DNA of 35,239 nt from a virus. The stretch covers positions 1 to 35,239 of the IMG/VR virus record IMGVR_UViG_3300032401_000037. One strand, 5' to 3'. Positions 21,282 to 30,684 of the stretch are shown one piece after another; the first letter of the stretch is position 1; each line of letters starts with the position of its first letter. A model generated the notes under the pieces. The model had not been told where the DNA came from and did not search any database. It worked only from the letters and a program-made list of their open reading frames with translations. Position numbers and translations under genes: made by a program.

Positions 21282-22445
21282 ATGCAGCATATCCTCCACG
21301 CTCTGAATGTGCTCTTTGGCGAGAAGAAGCCGGCGGTCCGACACTTCTTTAACGGCGGCGACGTCGGTGTCGATGCCGACCCCCTCGGGATCGGCGGCGG
21401 CGGCTCGTTGCCATCGTTCGGGGGCTTGGGGAATTACGCCGGCGGCGGCCTTCTGGGCGCTGGCCCGGGTGGGCCGATCATCGACCCACATGGGGCCACC
21501 GGCCAGGCTGGAATGCAGGATAAGATCGGCGCCTCGGGCAAGGCACCGGAGATCACCAACAACTTCGGTGGCGTTCAGGGCCTGAAGGACCCGCTGGCGA
21601 ACAACCCGGCAGTCACAGCCGACTTCACCAACTCCAACAACATCGGCGTCCAACAGCAGGCGCTCGCCCAGCAGTTGCAGGCGCAGGCCAACGGCCAAAT
21701 GTCTCCCGCCCAAGCCATGCTGCAGAACCAGCTCAAGGCCAATACGAACGCCAACAACCTGCAGTCGGCGTCGTTGCTCGGCAGCCAGAAGGGCATCAAC
21801 CCGGCACTCGCCGCCAGGATGACGGCGCAGAACAATGCCTCAAACAACCAGCAGGCGGGCGGACAGGCAGCGAACCTGGCACTCGGTCTGCAGGGGCAGG
21901 CGCAGAACCAACTCGGCGGAATGCTTCAAGGCTGGCGCGGTCAGGATCTGCAAACAGAGCTCGGCGGCGCCGACATTGGACTGGCAAACAGAGGCCAGAA
22001 CATCCAGGGGGCGAACGGCTACAACAACACGCAGACCCAGGCACAGCTTGGCGGGGCTGATATTCAGTCGAAATACGATGTTCAGAACAGCAAAGCTAAG
22101 TCCGGGATGTTCGGCGGACTGCTAAATGCTGCCGGAGCACTGGGCGCGGCGGCCATTGCGGCATCAACAGGCACCAAGGTTCCCGGCAATGCCCCGCATC
22201 CTGGCGACGACCCAAGGAACGACACCGTCGACGCCAAGCTGTCGCCCGGCGAGATCGTCATCCCGAGGTCGAAAGCCAACGACCCGGAGGCGGCTAAAGA
22301 GTTCGTCGCCCACATCCAAGGCCAAAAGGCGGGAGGCGACAGCAAAGCTAAGGGCTATGCCGGCGTCCTCAACGCCAAGCGGGAAGTCTCTGAACTCAAG
22401 AAGCGCATAGCCATCCTCGAGAAGCACGTCGGGAGGGCTGGCTGA
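21282..22445 (+). CDS. Gly/Gln/Asn-rich virion protein
   Basis: The 387-residue protein has a Gly-rich N-terminal third (GGDVGVDADPLGIGGGGSLP), a Gln/Asn/Ala-rich helical middle (QQALAQQLQAQANGQ and similar) and an AAAIAAS segment. The C-terminal VDAKLSPGEIVIPRS motif is shared by many phage virion proteins, followed by a short coiled coil. It precedes two larger proteins of similar style, so an ejection or internal virion role is likely. The AAAGGG site is weak but acceptable. Confidence 0.55.
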   Translation: MQHILHALNVLFGEKKPAVRHFFNGGDVGVDADPLGIGGGGSLPSFGGLGNYAGGGLLGAGPGGPIIDPHGATGQAGMQDKIGASGKAPEITNNFGGVQGLKDPLANNPAVTADFTNSNNIGVQQQALAQQLQAQANGQMSPAQAMLQNQLKANTNANNLQSASLLGSQKGINPALAARMTAQNNASNNQQAGGQAANLALGLQGQAQNQLGGMLQGWRGQDLQTELGGADIGLANRGQNIQGANGYNNTQTQAQLGGADIQSKYDVQNSKAKSGMFGGLLNAAGALGAAAIAASTGTKVPGNAPHPGDDPRNDTVDAKLSPGEIVIPRSKANDPEAAKEFVAHIQGQKAGGDSKAKGYAGVLNAKREVSELKKRIAILEKHVGRAG

Positions 22446-24067
22446 TGTCGGACTACAGCCTAGTCGCCGAGCACCCGTCGCACTTTGAGATCTCGCACCC
22501 GGAGAAGGGGGCCTTTAAGGTGGCCAAGCGCAGTCTCGATGCCGGGACGATCAAGAAGATCAAGGCGCTGCCGAAGGCGATGTTTGGCGGCGGCGACCCT
22601 GAGGACGAGACAGGGACGGCGACGGGCAACGAGACTGCTCCGGTTGAGACGGCACCCGCCGACACGCTCTCGGAGGCTCCTGCGGAGGTGCCGGTGGCTT
22701 CTCCCGGCCCTCTGACGGCGGGCAATCCCTACGCCGGCCTCCTCCAAGGGGCGGGCGGTTCGCCAATCGCCGAGACGGTCGGTCCCGAAGCGCCTCCCGA
22801 CCTCGAAGCATCGGGGAAATACGCTGGACTGGCCCAGGCGACGGGCACGGCGACGGCTCCCGAGACCGCTAAGGCGCCTGCCACCAATCCGAACACTACC
22901 GCTGGTGCCGACAAGGAGCCCGCCAAGGGTCCGGCGACACCAGATGCGACGACGTCCGCCTACACCAAGGCGTTCGACACCATGGAGGCAGGCATCAAGG
23001 GCGCCGCCGCCGCTCAGTCGGCCTACGCCAAGGAGGCTGAGGCCCAGCAGAAGAAGATGGCCGAAGACCTGGCCACTCAGAAGAAGACTTACGATACCGC
23101 CTATACCGCCATCGACAACGAGAACAAGCAGCTCACCCAGGACGTCATGGGCGCCAAGATCGATCCCTCGAGGATCTGGGCCAACGCGTCGACCGGGAAC
23201 AAAGTCTTGGCTGGGATCGGCATCCTGCTCTCGGGGATCGGCTCCGGGCTTACCGGGCAGCCGAACTTGGCGATGCAGGTCATCGACAAGACGATCGACC
23301 GCGATATCGACGCCCAGAAGGCCGAGCTCGGGAAGAAAGAGACCCTGCTTTCGATGAACTATCGGAAGTACGGCAATCTTCAAGCGGCCGACACTGCCAC
23401 GCGGAGCCAACTCTATGCCATCACTCAAGGGCAGATCGGGGCGGCGGCCGCTAAGATGGGCGGGGACGTCGCCGCGGCTCATGCACAGCAGGCCATCGGC
23501 GAACTTGAGGTAAAGCGGCAGCAGCTTCAGCATACGACTGCTGGCGGCCAGGTCATGAAAGATATCACCACGGCCGCCTACAACGGTCAGCCCCTGACCC
23601 CCGCGCAGGCGCAGGCGATTGCTCCGGACGCCTGGGTTCAGATGCCGGACGGGACGGCCCGCGTGGCGCAGACGAAGGACGGAGCCAAGAAGGTCCGGGC
23701 GGCAATGGGTCAGGCGCTGGAACTGGGCAAGCTGATGGACGGCATGGACCGCTTTGCCGACCAGAATGCCGGGACGCTGGGCACCTTCACCGGATCCAGC
23801 AACAACACGCTGGCGAATGGGCTGATGGCCCAAGGCATGATTCACATTAAGAACCTCGGCGAGCTGGGCGTGCTCTCGAAGTCGGATATTGAGGACATTA
23901 TCGAGCCGATGATGCCCAACCCAGGCAGCTACCGGACGGGGCGGACCAAGGAGCAGACCAAGGCTCTGCGCGAGATGACGCAGAACAAGCTTGACGCCCT
24001 TTATGGCTCGGAGCTGGTCGGCTACCGGCCTGGTGCCAACGCCTCCAAAGACAAGAGGGTGCCTTAA
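22445..24067 (+). CDS. Putative ejection (internal virion) protein
   Basis: The 540-residue protein has an Ala/Pro/Thr-rich disordered region (about residues 50-170) and a coiled coil (AEAQQKKMAEDLATQKKTYD, about 195-230). It then has a membrane-active-looking segment, NKVLAGIGILLSGIGSGLTG, followed by MQVIDKTIDRDIDAQKAELG. This last pair recurs in phage DNA-ejection proteins as I remember them. TGATG and TAATG overlaps join it to its neighbours. Confidence 0.6.
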   Translation: MSDYSLVAEHPSHFEISHPEKGAFKVAKRSLDAGTIKKIKALPKAMFGGGDPEDETGTATGNETAPVETAPADTLSEAPAEVPVASPGPLTAGNPYAGLLQGAGGSPIAETVGPEAPPDLEASGKYAGLAQATGTATAPETAKAPATNPNTTAGADKEPAKGPATPDATTSAYTKAFDTMEAGIKGAAAAQSAYAKEAEAQQKKMAEDLATQKKTYDTAYTAIDNENKQLTQDVMGAKIDPSRIWANASTGNKVLAGIGILLSGIGSGLTGQPNLAMQVIDKTIDRDIDAQKAELGKKETLLSMNYRKYGNLQAADTATRSQLYAITQGQIGAAAAKMGGDVAAAHAQQAIGELEVKRQQLQHTTAGGQVMKDITTAAYNGQPLTPAQAQAIAPDAWVQMPDGTARVAQTKDGAKKVRAAMGQALELGKLMDGMDRFADQNAGTLGTFTGSSNNTLANGLMAQGMIHIKNLGELGVLSKSDIEDIIEPMMPNPGSYRTGRTKEQTKALREMTQNKLDALYGSELVGYRPGANASKDKRVP

Positions 24068-26805
24068 TGGCATTGGTCAACGTCACCACTGGCAAGTCCG
24101 AAGATCTGCCCGAAGAGGATAGCCTTTCGGCCCTCGCGGCCGGGACGCATGTCCCCTCAGGGGGTGCCAAGGCGCTGATCAACCCCTCGGGAGAGTTAGT
24201 ATTTTCTCCTTCGGAGACTGCCGCCGAGAACGTCCAGAAGTACGGCTATAAGGTCCCCACCCAGGAACAGTTGACGGAGTTCGCCACCCAGCAGAAGTAT
24301 GGGGTAGGCGCCGGCAACGAGGCCAAGGCGTTCGGCGCAGGATTCCTTCGTGGACCGACATTCGGAGCTTCTGACGTTGCTCTTGGCGGCTTGGGGATTT
24401 CAAGCCCTGAAGCGTTACGTGAGCGGGCGGCGAGGAACCCGATTGCGACGGGCGCGGGCGAAGTCGCCGGTATCGGGACGTCGTTGCTCGCCCTCCCCGG
24501 CGGCGGTGCCGTGGGTGCTCTGGGAAGGGTCGGCTCGGGAATCGCGGAAGCGGCGGCGCCGGCTGCACTAGCTGAGGGCGCCGGACTCGCCGCCAGGGTC
24601 GTCCAGGGGGCCGGGAGGGTCGGAGCCAAGGCTCTCGGATCGATGGTCGAGGGCACGGTATTTGGGCTCGGCCAGACCGTCTCCGAGGCTGCTCTTGGCG
24701 ACCCGGCGCTGACTGCCGACAAGGTCGCTGCCAACATCGGCTATGGGGCTCTCATAGGTGGCGGGCTCGGTGGGGCCCTCGGGCTCGGCGCTGAGGTCGT
24801 GCCCAAGGCGGCGGCAAAGGCTCGGGAGGTCATCGGAGGGCTTTTCGGTAAGGCGAAGGGCGAGGCGCCAGCAGAGATTGCCCCGGGCATCCCCGCTCCT
24901 GAGGTGCCCGCGGCCGCGCCCGAAGCCGGAACGGGGCCGCGCCAGATCAGGCGGATCCAGGACATCCAAGCCTTCGGTTCGGGCAAGGAGGTCCCCGGAG
25001 AGTTGCCGACGACTCCCGGCATCATCGCCGAGCTCGGCGCCAAGATCACCGGCAAGACGCCCGAGGAGTTCCAGGAGGGACTGACCCGCGGGGCGACCGC
25101 CGAGGTCATGACTCCCGAGGAGCGGGAGGTCATGGGGGCCGAGATGGCCGAGGGATTTCAGAAGCATCATGACGTCATGGACAGAGCCGCCCTAGAGACG
25201 GCGAGCCTCGGGCGTCAGGACGAGATGGCTACGCTCCTCAGTGGGGCCGACTCGGCTCCTATCCGGGCGGCCGTCGAGCGGGACGGTGCCCAGATCGCCG
25301 GCACGCTCACTGAACTGGAGACTCCCGGTCTCTACCCTCCTGCTGCAGGCGCCCACCTGAGACGTGTTGGCGAGGCTCTGGAAGCTGCCGCGGAGTCCGA
25401 CGACCCGATGGCCCTCTACAAGGCGACGAACGACGCCAAGCGCAAACTCTACGAGCTCAAGAGCGGCCTGCTCCGCTCGGCATCGTTCGAGCACCGGGAA
25501 GCCGGCAAACTCGTGAACGAGGTCTACCGGGCCGTCAAGTCGGGGCTCGAGGATGAAGCCGTATGGGGAGCCGCCGGCGCCCGCCAAGCCGAGTTCAACA
25601 ACGCCTTCTCGGAGTTCAAGGACGCCCAGAAGGAATTCCGCAAAGCCTTCATGCGGAAGACGACCGTCAAGGGGTCGGATACCTACTTGACGAAGGCAAC
25701 GAAGTTCAACACCTACGTCAATGCCATCAATGACAGGCTCCGTGGCGCCGAGCGCAACGGCATCATGAACGAGTACCTCGACAAGTCCAAGGCGCTCCTG
25801 GATCAGATCGAGAAGACGGGCGCCAACACCACCTTCGAGAATGTCGACGCCGAGGGCCTCAAAGGGATCATCGGCAAGAACGAAGCCGATATCCTGAGAG
25901 CCAGGAACAGCATTCAGGCGGCGCCCGGGGGGCATGGAGCCCTGACCGACTGGCTCCACCCGTTGTCTGCAGTCAGGCATCTGACTAAAGGGCTCTCAAA
26001 TCCCGAACTATTAGGCATGCGCCTAGCCTCGCTCGAGCGAGCGGCCCAGCGGACCTCTAACGTCGTCTCCAAAGGAGCGGCGGCGATCTTCAAGCCTGTC
26101 GAGAAGGCGGCGACAAAGGGCACCGGCATCCTCGTCGACAAGCTCTCGACCGAAGAGAAGCTAAAGCGGTTCGAGAAGCGGACAAAGACCCTTAACAACT
26201 TCACGGCCAACCCGGCATCGCTCCTCGACAAGGTCGACGAGACGACGCAGGCCACCTACGAGACAGCGCCGAACGTGACGGCCGCCCTGCAGCAGACGGC
26301 GATCAGAGGGGCGATGTTCCTCGCATCTAAGATGCCGCGGGCGTCCTCGCCGCAGTTGCCGTTCGACAAGGATTACCAGCCGTCGCCGTCGCAGGTGACA
26401 CGCTTCGACCGCTACTATGAGGCGGTTCACGACCCTCTGACGGTCATGGCCCAGCTCAAAGAGGGCCGGGTTCTGCCGGAGTCCCAGGAGGCGGTCGCCG
26501 CCGTCTACCCGTCGCTGATGGCCGAGATGAAGCAGGAGGTGACGAGCAAGCTGGCTGACTATAAGGCTGGGGATAAGTCCCATTTGACCTATCAGCAGAA
26601 GCTCGCCATCGGCAAGTTCCTCGGCGCCCCGCTCTCGACGTCGGCAACGCCTCAGGCGATCGCCGCCAACCAGGCGAGCCACGCCACGCCGACCCAGCAG
26701 CAGGGCGGGAGCGACGGCGTCAAGCCGAGCCAGACGGGGCTTGGCAAGCTGGACCTGGCATCGAGGACGAAGACGCAGGCCGAGAACGTCGCAACGAGAA
26801 CCTAA
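24067..26805 (+). CDS. Large ejection-like virion protein
   Basis: At 912 residues this is the second-largest protein. Residues of about 80-260 are Gly/Ala-rich amphipathic or membrane-like (NEAKAFGAGFLRGPTFGASD, LIGGGLGGALGLGAEVVP). A long helical charged region follows (about 420-720), then an Ala/Gln-rich tail. This architecture fits proteins that form a channel across the cell envelope during DNA ejection in short-tailed phages. It is too short and too Gly-rich to be a convincing tape-measure protein, and no enzymatic motif is visible. Confidence 0.6.
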   Translation: MALVNVTTGKSEDLPEEDSLSALAAGTHVPSGGAKALINPSGELVFSPSETAAENVQKYGYKVPTQEQLTEFATQQKYGVGAGNEAKAFGAGFLRGPTFGASDVALGGLGISSPEALRERAARNPIATGAGEVAGIGTSLLALPGGGAVGALGRVGSGIAEAAAPAALAEGAGLAARVVQGAGRVGAKALGSMVEGTVFGLGQTVSEAALGDPALTADKVAANIGYGALIGGGLGGALGLGAEVVPKAAAKAREVIGGLFGKAKGEAPAEIAPGIPAPEVPAAAPEAGTGPRQIRRIQDIQAFGSGKEVPGELPTTPGIIAELGAKITGKTPEEFQEGLTRGATAEVMTPEEREVMGAEMAEGFQKHHDVMDRAALETASLGRQDEMATLLSGADSAPIRAAVERDGAQIAGTLTELETPGLYPPAAGAHLRRVGEALEAAAESDDPMALYKATNDAKRKLYELKSGLLRSASFEHREAGKLVNEVYRAVKSGLEDEAVWGAAGARQAEFNNAFSEFKDAQKEFRKAFMRKTTVKGSDTYLTKATKFNTYVNAINDRLRGAERNGIMNEYLDKSKALLDQIEKTGANTTFENVDAEGLKGIIGKNEADILRARNSIQAAPGGHGALTDWLHPLSAVRHLTKGLSNPELLGMRLASLERAAQRTSNVVSKGAAAIFKPVEKAATKGTGILVDKLSTEEKLKRFEKRTKTLNNFTANPASLLDKVDETTQATYETAPNVTAALQQTAIRGAMFLASKMPRASSPQLPFDKDYQPSPSQVTRFDRYYEAVHDPLTVMAQLKEGRVLPESQEAVAAVYPSLMAEMKQEVTSKLADYKAGDKSHLTYQQKLAIGKFLGAPLSTSATPQAIAANQASHATPTQQQGGSDGVKPSQTGLGKLDLASRTKTQAENVATRT

Positions 26806-26841
26806 CGTGGGGCCTACAGCCCCTTTGCCCACGAGGAGTTT

Positions 26842-27180
26842 ATGCCTAGAAAAAATGCTCTCCTGCCCGTCCACCTGCTCTCCGGCCAGTCGATGGGGGC
26901 GAGCGTCACCGGACCCTGGACCGATATCGGCTGGCTCGACAACCTTGTCTTTAACATCGCCTTCACCGGGACGCCGACGGGGACCTTTGCCGTCCAGGCG
27001 AGCCCTGACCAGACGTTGGTGCAGCAGATCGAGCTCTCCGGGACGCCGACGGCCTCGGGTGCCGCCGACGACATCAGGATCGAGATGAATCAGGTCCCGG
27101 ATAAGTTCATCCGGCTCGTCTACACGCGCACCAGCGGCACCGGCACTTTGAGCTGCTGGATCTCCGGAAAGGAAGTCTAA
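26842..27180 (+). CDS. 112-residue beta protein, paralog A
   Basis: The protein contains TGTPTGTFAVQASPD near the middle and ends FIRLVYTRTSGTGTLSCWIS. The same framework recurs in the proteins at 29838-30176 and, more distantly, at 33144-33482, all 112 residues long. It reads as a small beta-sandwich domain suited to decorating the tail or capsid surface. GAGGAG precedes the ATG. A short GC hairpin lies in the 36-base gap upstream. Confidence 0.65.
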   Translation: MPRKNALLPVHLLSGQSMGASVTGPWTDIGWLDNLVFNIAFTGTPTGTFAVQASPDQTLVQQIELSGTPTASGAADDIRIEMNQVPDKFIRLVYTRTSGTGTLSCWISGKEV

Positions 27181-27183
27181 GCC

Positions 27184-28125
27184 ATGACGCAAACATATTC
27201 TTATCCGGTCGTCACGACTCCGGCGCCGGTAGGCGGCGCGACCGCTGCTAATCAGGTTCTTGAGATCGCGGCCCTCAACTCCATAGACGGCAAGCTGACA
27301 AACCCGCTGCCAGTCTCGGGAACGGTCGCCGTCTCTTCCGTGGCTGGTTCGGTGGCCGTCACCGGGACATTCTTCCAGGCGACCCAGCCGGTCTCGGGAA
27401 CGGTCACGGCCGACGCCGGGACTGGGACCTTCGCGGTCTCAGCCGCCAGCTTGCCGCTCCCGACAGGCGCTTCGACCGCCGCTAAGCAGCCGGCCCTCGG
27501 CACGGCGGGAACGGCATCGGCAGACGTCCTGACTGTTCAGGGTATCGCCTCGATGACGGCGCTGAAGGTGGACGGGTCGGCCGTCACGCAGCCCGTCAGT
27601 GGGACCGTGACCATCAGCGCCCTGACCAACTCCAGCGTCGTCAAGGCGCAACTGCAGGACAACGCCGGGACGGCCATCACGCTCGGCTCCAAGGTCTCGG
27701 CCTCGTCGGTGCCAGTGGTCATTGCCAGCGACCAGGGGGCGGTTCCGGCATCGCAGAGCGGCACATGGACGGTCCAACCGGGGAACACTGCAAACACGAC
27801 CGCCTGGCTCGTCGCTCAGTCCACCGCCGCGGCGACCTTTCAAGACGGGGCCATCGCCTTCGGGTCGCTGACGACGAGCTTCGCCACGGTCATCACGGCC
27901 GGCGGCGCCTTAAATGTCGTGCAGATGCGGAACAACACCAATGCCGTCGTGGTCGTCAGCCTCGATAGCGGATCGACTACCGCTTACACGCTCGATCCTG
28001 GCGACCAGATCTCGGTAGACCTGAAAGACAATGGGCTTTCGATCGCCAACGCGACGACGCTGCAGGCAAAATATAGCGGTACGGCGCCGACTGTCGGCTC
28101 GATCCGCATCAACGCCGTGAGGTAG
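27184..28125 (+). CDS. Virion surface protein with PVSGTV repeats
   Basis: The 313-residue Thr/Val/Ala/Ser-rich protein has PVSGTV three times (at about residues 39, 70 and 137) plus related VSSVAGSVAVTG and QSGTWTVQPG units. A C-terminal beta domain (VVVVSLDSGSTTAYTLDPGD) follows. Such QPVSGTV repeats are common in phage surface and fibre proteins. It is probably exposed on the virion. The precise role is unknown. Confidence 0.6.
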   Translation: MTQTYSYPVVTTPAPVGGATAANQVLEIAALNSIDGKLTNPLPVSGTVAVSSVAGSVAVTGTFFQATQPVSGTVTADAGTGTFAVSAASLPLPTGASTAAKQPALGTAGTASADVLTVQGIASMTALKVDGSAVTQPVSGTVTISALTNSSVVKAQLQDNAGTAITLGSKVSASSVPVVIASDQGAVPASQSGTWTVQPGNTANTTAWLVAQSTAAATFQDGAIAFGSLTTSFATVITAGGALNVVQMRNNTNAVVVVSLDSGSTTAYTLDPGDQISVDLKDNGLSIANATTLQAKYSGTAPTVGSIRINAVR

Positions 28126-28127
28126 TT

Positions 28128-28619
28128 ATGAGCGGTATTTTTAGCAGGGTCGCCAGCGCTGTCTTCGGCAACACCAGCGGCACGGCGATCGCCGCAGGGT
28201 ATGTCGGGGAAAAGTTCACGTCCTCTGACAACACCCTCGTAAACGGCAGCACTACGTCAGGAACCTACACAGACACGGCGGCTTCCATTACGCTAACACC
28301 AGGCATTTGGCTGATTACAGCCAATATTCCAACGCAGAACAACGAGTCAGCGGCGGCGACCGGCCAATCCGTGGTAGTCGGGGCCATACGCACCGGATCA
28401 ACCGTGGTGGCTGGAGCCGTTGGCGGCTTTGTTCAAGCCATTGGCGCCGCTCTGAACGGCTGGGGCAACGCATCGGTGTCGACCGTCGTGCAAATCACCG
28501 TCAACACCACCTACAAAACAAGCTTTGCCCATTTCCTTCAATCGGGATCGGGGACTTTCAACCCGGCCTACCGCGGGGACACAATTACCGGGTTCATTAC
28601 TGCGATAAGGATCGCCTAA
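28128..28619 (+). CDS. C1q/TNF-like tail fibre head protein
   Basis: The 163-residue protein has a short helical start, AGYVGEKFTSSDNTLVNGST, then SITLTPGIWLITANIPTQ, and ends FNPAYRGDTITGFITAIRIA. The Y-V-G-E and L-T-P-G-x-W elements are typical of jelly-roll (C1q-like) head domains of phage fibres. It may trimerise and act at a fibre tip. The base composition is slightly more AT-rich than its neighbours. Its stop overlaps the hydrolase gene's start (TAATG). Confidence 0.6.
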   Translation: MSGIFSRVASAVFGNTSGTAIAAGYVGEKFTSSDNTLVNGSTTSGTYTDTAASITLTPGIWLITANIPTQNNESAAATGQSVVVGAIRTGSTVVAGAVGGFVQAIGAALNGWGNASVSTVVQITVNTTYKTSFAHFLQSGSGTFNPAYRGDTITGFITAIRIA

Positions 28620-29395
28620 TGAAATATCTAACGATCATCATGCTCCTGCTTGGCTGCTCCAAGATCAGCCATCTGGAAAGCTTTCCCGGCACGCCGACCG
28701 CCTGGAACGGTTACGACCGCTATGACTTCGCCTTCGGTGGCAAGCCCGTCATGATCGTCGCTCCGAAGCTCGCCGCCAGAGGTCGCCCTTGGGTCTGGTA
28801 TGGCGAGTTCTTTGGAGTCGCTCCCAGGATCGACACGGCGATGCTGGAGCGTGGCTATCACATCGTCTACCTCTCGGCTCCTGACCTCTTCGGATCCCCT
28901 GAGGCAGTCAAGGACTGGGACGACATCTACCTGGAGCTGACGGGCCGCTACGCCCTCGCTTCTAAGCCGATCCTCTTTGGCGTCTCCCGCGGCGCTCTCT
29001 ACGCCTACGACTGGGCCGAGGCCAATCCCGAGAAGGTGGCGGCGGTCTTCGGTATGTCGCCAGTCTGCGACTTCAGGAGCTGGCCGAGCCGGAAGATCCC
29101 GGTGGAGTGGGAGAAGATGAAGGCGGCCTATCACTTCGCCACCGACGAGGAGGCGCTGGCCTGGCGCGGCGGACCGATCGACAACCTGGCGCCGCTGGCT
29201 GGGGTGCCCATCATGCACGCCTACGGGACGGCCGATGACGTCGCGCCGCCGGTTGAGAACTCCGACCTCCTTGCAGCCCGCTACCGGCAGCTTGGCGGCG
29301 GGCACATCCGACTACTGACGATCAACGGCGCCGGCCACAATATCTACGGGATGATTGATCCCGAACCAGTCGTCCAGTTTCTACTTGGAGAATGA
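28619..29395 (+). CDS. Lipoprotein alpha/beta hydrolase
   Basis: The 258-residue protein begins MKYLTIIMLLLGCSK, a lipoprotein signal with lipobox LLGC (Cys13). The hydrolase core has WVWYGEFFGVAPRIDTAMLE, the nucleophile elbow GVSRG (Ser123), YGTADDVAPP (Asp206 or Asp207) and GAGHNIYG (His240), a complete catalytic triad pattern. The SAPDLFGSPEAV and SPVCDFRSWP segments resemble a hydrolase family I recall mainly from Planctomycetota and Verrucomicrobiota. In a phage fibre region it could be an outer-membrane esterase acting on surface glycan or lipid, either in the virion or as a host-modifying gene. TAATG couples it to the upstream fibre gene. Confidence 0.75.
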   Translation: MKYLTIIMLLLGCSKISHLESFPGTPTAWNGYDRYDFAFGGKPVMIVAPKLAARGRPWVWYGEFFGVAPRIDTAMLERGYHIVYLSAPDLFGSPEAVKDWDDIYLELTGRYALASKPILFGVSRGALYAYDWAEANPEKVAAVFGMSPVCDFRSWPSRKIPVEWEKMKAAYHFATDEEALAWRGGPIDNLAPLAGVPIMHAYGTADDVAPPVENSDLLAARYRQLGGGHIRLLTINGAGHNIYGMIDPEPVVQFLLGE

Positions 29396-29398
29396 CCG

Positions 29399-29848
29399 AT
29401 GCCTCTCAAAGACGGCTACTCAAAGCCCGCCATCAGCCACAACATCAGAGCCGAGCTCGCCGCCGGTAGGCAGCGAGATCAGGCGCTGGCCATCGCTCTC
29501 TCAAGTGCTCGTGAAGCTCGCAAACGCCGTGCTATGTGGACTGGTGGCCCTGTCGAGCAGGATAGCGATGTAGAGGAGGCGACCACCGATCGCGAAGACA
29601 CGTCCGGATCCCCTGACGCCAACCGCTCCGAGGACGAACTCGCCATGAAAGTGCTGAGAGGCGAAGAGGGCGAATCGCCTAACTTCCTCCAGTACAACTA
29701 CCACATGTCGACGCCTCACCCTGCTGAAGATGCGCGGGATCCGCTCGAGGAAGAGTTCGCGGTCGGCGGCGAGGTCGAGGAGGCACCGACCAACGACCTC
29801 TCCGAGATGGTCCGCCGCCTACGGAGAAGGAAGCGCTATGGCGGGTAA
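29399..29848 (+). CDS. Acidic phage protein with SKPAISHNIRAEL motif
   Basis: The 149-residue protein starts LKDGYSKPAISHNIRAELA and continues RQRDQALAIALSSAREARKR. This N-terminal pattern (G-x-S-x-x-x-I-x-x-N-I-R...Q-A-x-A-I-A-L) recurs in small phage proteins near tail genes. A long acidic disordered middle and a basic tail (RRLRRRKRY) follow. The function is unknown. It overlaps the next gene by 11 bases. Confidence 0.6.
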   Translation: MPLKDGYSKPAISHNIRAELAAGRQRDQALAIALSSAREARKRRAMWTGGPVEQDSDVEEATTDREDTSGSPDANRSEDELAMKVLRGEEGESPNFLQYNYHMSTPHPAEDARDPLEEEFAVGGEVEEAPTNDLSEMVRRLRRRKRYGG

Positions 29849-30176
29849 AGACAACCAACCCCCGGCACCGATCATCACCAACGGCGATATGTCGGCGGCC
29901 GTCGCCTCGTCGCCGTTTGCCATGGCCTGGTTCGACAATATCTGCGTCACCCTCTGGTGGTCGGGGACGCCGACGGGGACCTTCGACGTCCAGGTCTCGC
30001 ATGATGAGGTCAACTGGGGGTCTATAGACCTATCGCCGGTGCCCGTCGCCAGTGGGTCTGCTGGCGTGGTCGTCATCGACATCATGCAGCTCTCGCCCCG
30101 CTATATCCGAGTCAACTACTCCAGGACGTCGGGGACAGGCACCCTAAATGCCACAGTCTCGGGAAAGATGGTATGA
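29838..30176 (+). CDS. 112-residue beta protein, paralog B
   Basis: SGTPTGTFDVQVSHDEVNW and RYIRVNYSRTSGTGTLNATV align closely with the product of 26842-27180 in length and order. The two are clear paralogs. The start at 29838 sits in the end of the preceding gene with an AGAAGGAAG site, and the stop overlaps the next ATG (ATGA). It is likely a small decoration or fibre-associated protein. Confidence 0.65.
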   Translation: MAGKDNQPPAPIITNGDMSAAVASSPFAMAWFDNICVTLWWSGTPTGTFDVQVSHDEVNWGSIDLSPVPVASGSAGVVVIDIMQLSPRYIRVNYSRTSGTGTLNATVSGKMV

Positions 30177-30517
30177 GCACGGTCACCTATATCAGATATC
30201 CATCGTCGTCCATCTCCGGGACGGTCAGCGCCTCGCCAGCCGGACTCAAGAACGGCGGGAGGGTGACCGAAGTAACGCTAAACTCTGCGACCTGGACAGC
30301 CTTACCGCCGACCCCCCTGACAGCCCGGAATGCCTTGGCCGTGCAGAACTCTAGCGGCATCGAGATCAAGGTCAACTACAGCGCCGGGATCGCCGGCTAT
30401 CACGGCATCATCATTGCCGCCGGCAGCGAGCGGTCATACGACATCACCGACGCCATCGTCCTCTATGCCAAGAGCGCATCAGGGACGCCGACCATCAACG
30501 TCGAGGAGCTTTCGTGA
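30173..30517 (+). CDS. 114-residue beta protein of the fibre region
   Basis: The protein begins MSTVTYIRYPSSSISGTVSA and has LAVQNSSGIEIKVNYSAG and GSERSYDITDAIVLYAKS. The beta pattern suggests a virion surface protein. Its start overlaps the paralog B stop. Its first residues (TVTYIR) recur at the start of the large fibre gene at 30685, which hints at a shared attachment motif. Confidence 0.6.
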   Translation: MSTVTYIRYPSSSISGTVSASPAGLKNGGRVTEVTLNSATWTALPPTPLTARNALAVQNSSGIEIKVNYSAGIAGYHGIIIAAGSERSYDITDAIVLYAKSASGTPTINVEELS

Positions 30518-30684
30518 CGACCATTCAGAGCATTCTCAGCACGACAGATCACCATAGCGGCTGGTTCTACATCGCAGCCGGGAACACGGTGACGATCGAC
30601 TTCTATAAGCAGATGACGTGCTTCGGTGTCCTGACGGTAGACGGGATCTTGGATATCAACGGCGTTCTAATCTCGGAGCCCTAA
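30514..30684 (+). CDS. 56-residue beta protein
   Basis: The frame starts with GTG overlapping the previous stop (GTGA), with GAGGAG upstream. It encodes TTIQSILSTTDHHSGWFYIA and ends DINGVLISEP directly before the fibre ATG. The pattern suggests a short beta-hairpin or beta-helix turn. It may be a fibre chaperone or surface component, but nothing specific is recognised. Confidence 0.55.
   Translation: MTTIQSILSTTDHHSGWFYIAAGNTVTIDFYKQMTCFGVLTVDGILDINGVLISEP

Noticed and set aside
22460-24073. Minus-strand frame of 537 codons opposite the 540-residue virion protein
   Set aside because: Its composition (Leu/Arg/Gly/His) and exact coincidence with the sense gene mark it as a shadow frame in GC-rich coding DNA.
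24067-26805. Tape-measure protein
   Set aside because: Gly/Ala-rich membrane-like segments, the absence of long-tail genes and the order after the nozzle-like protein fit a podovirus ejection protein better.
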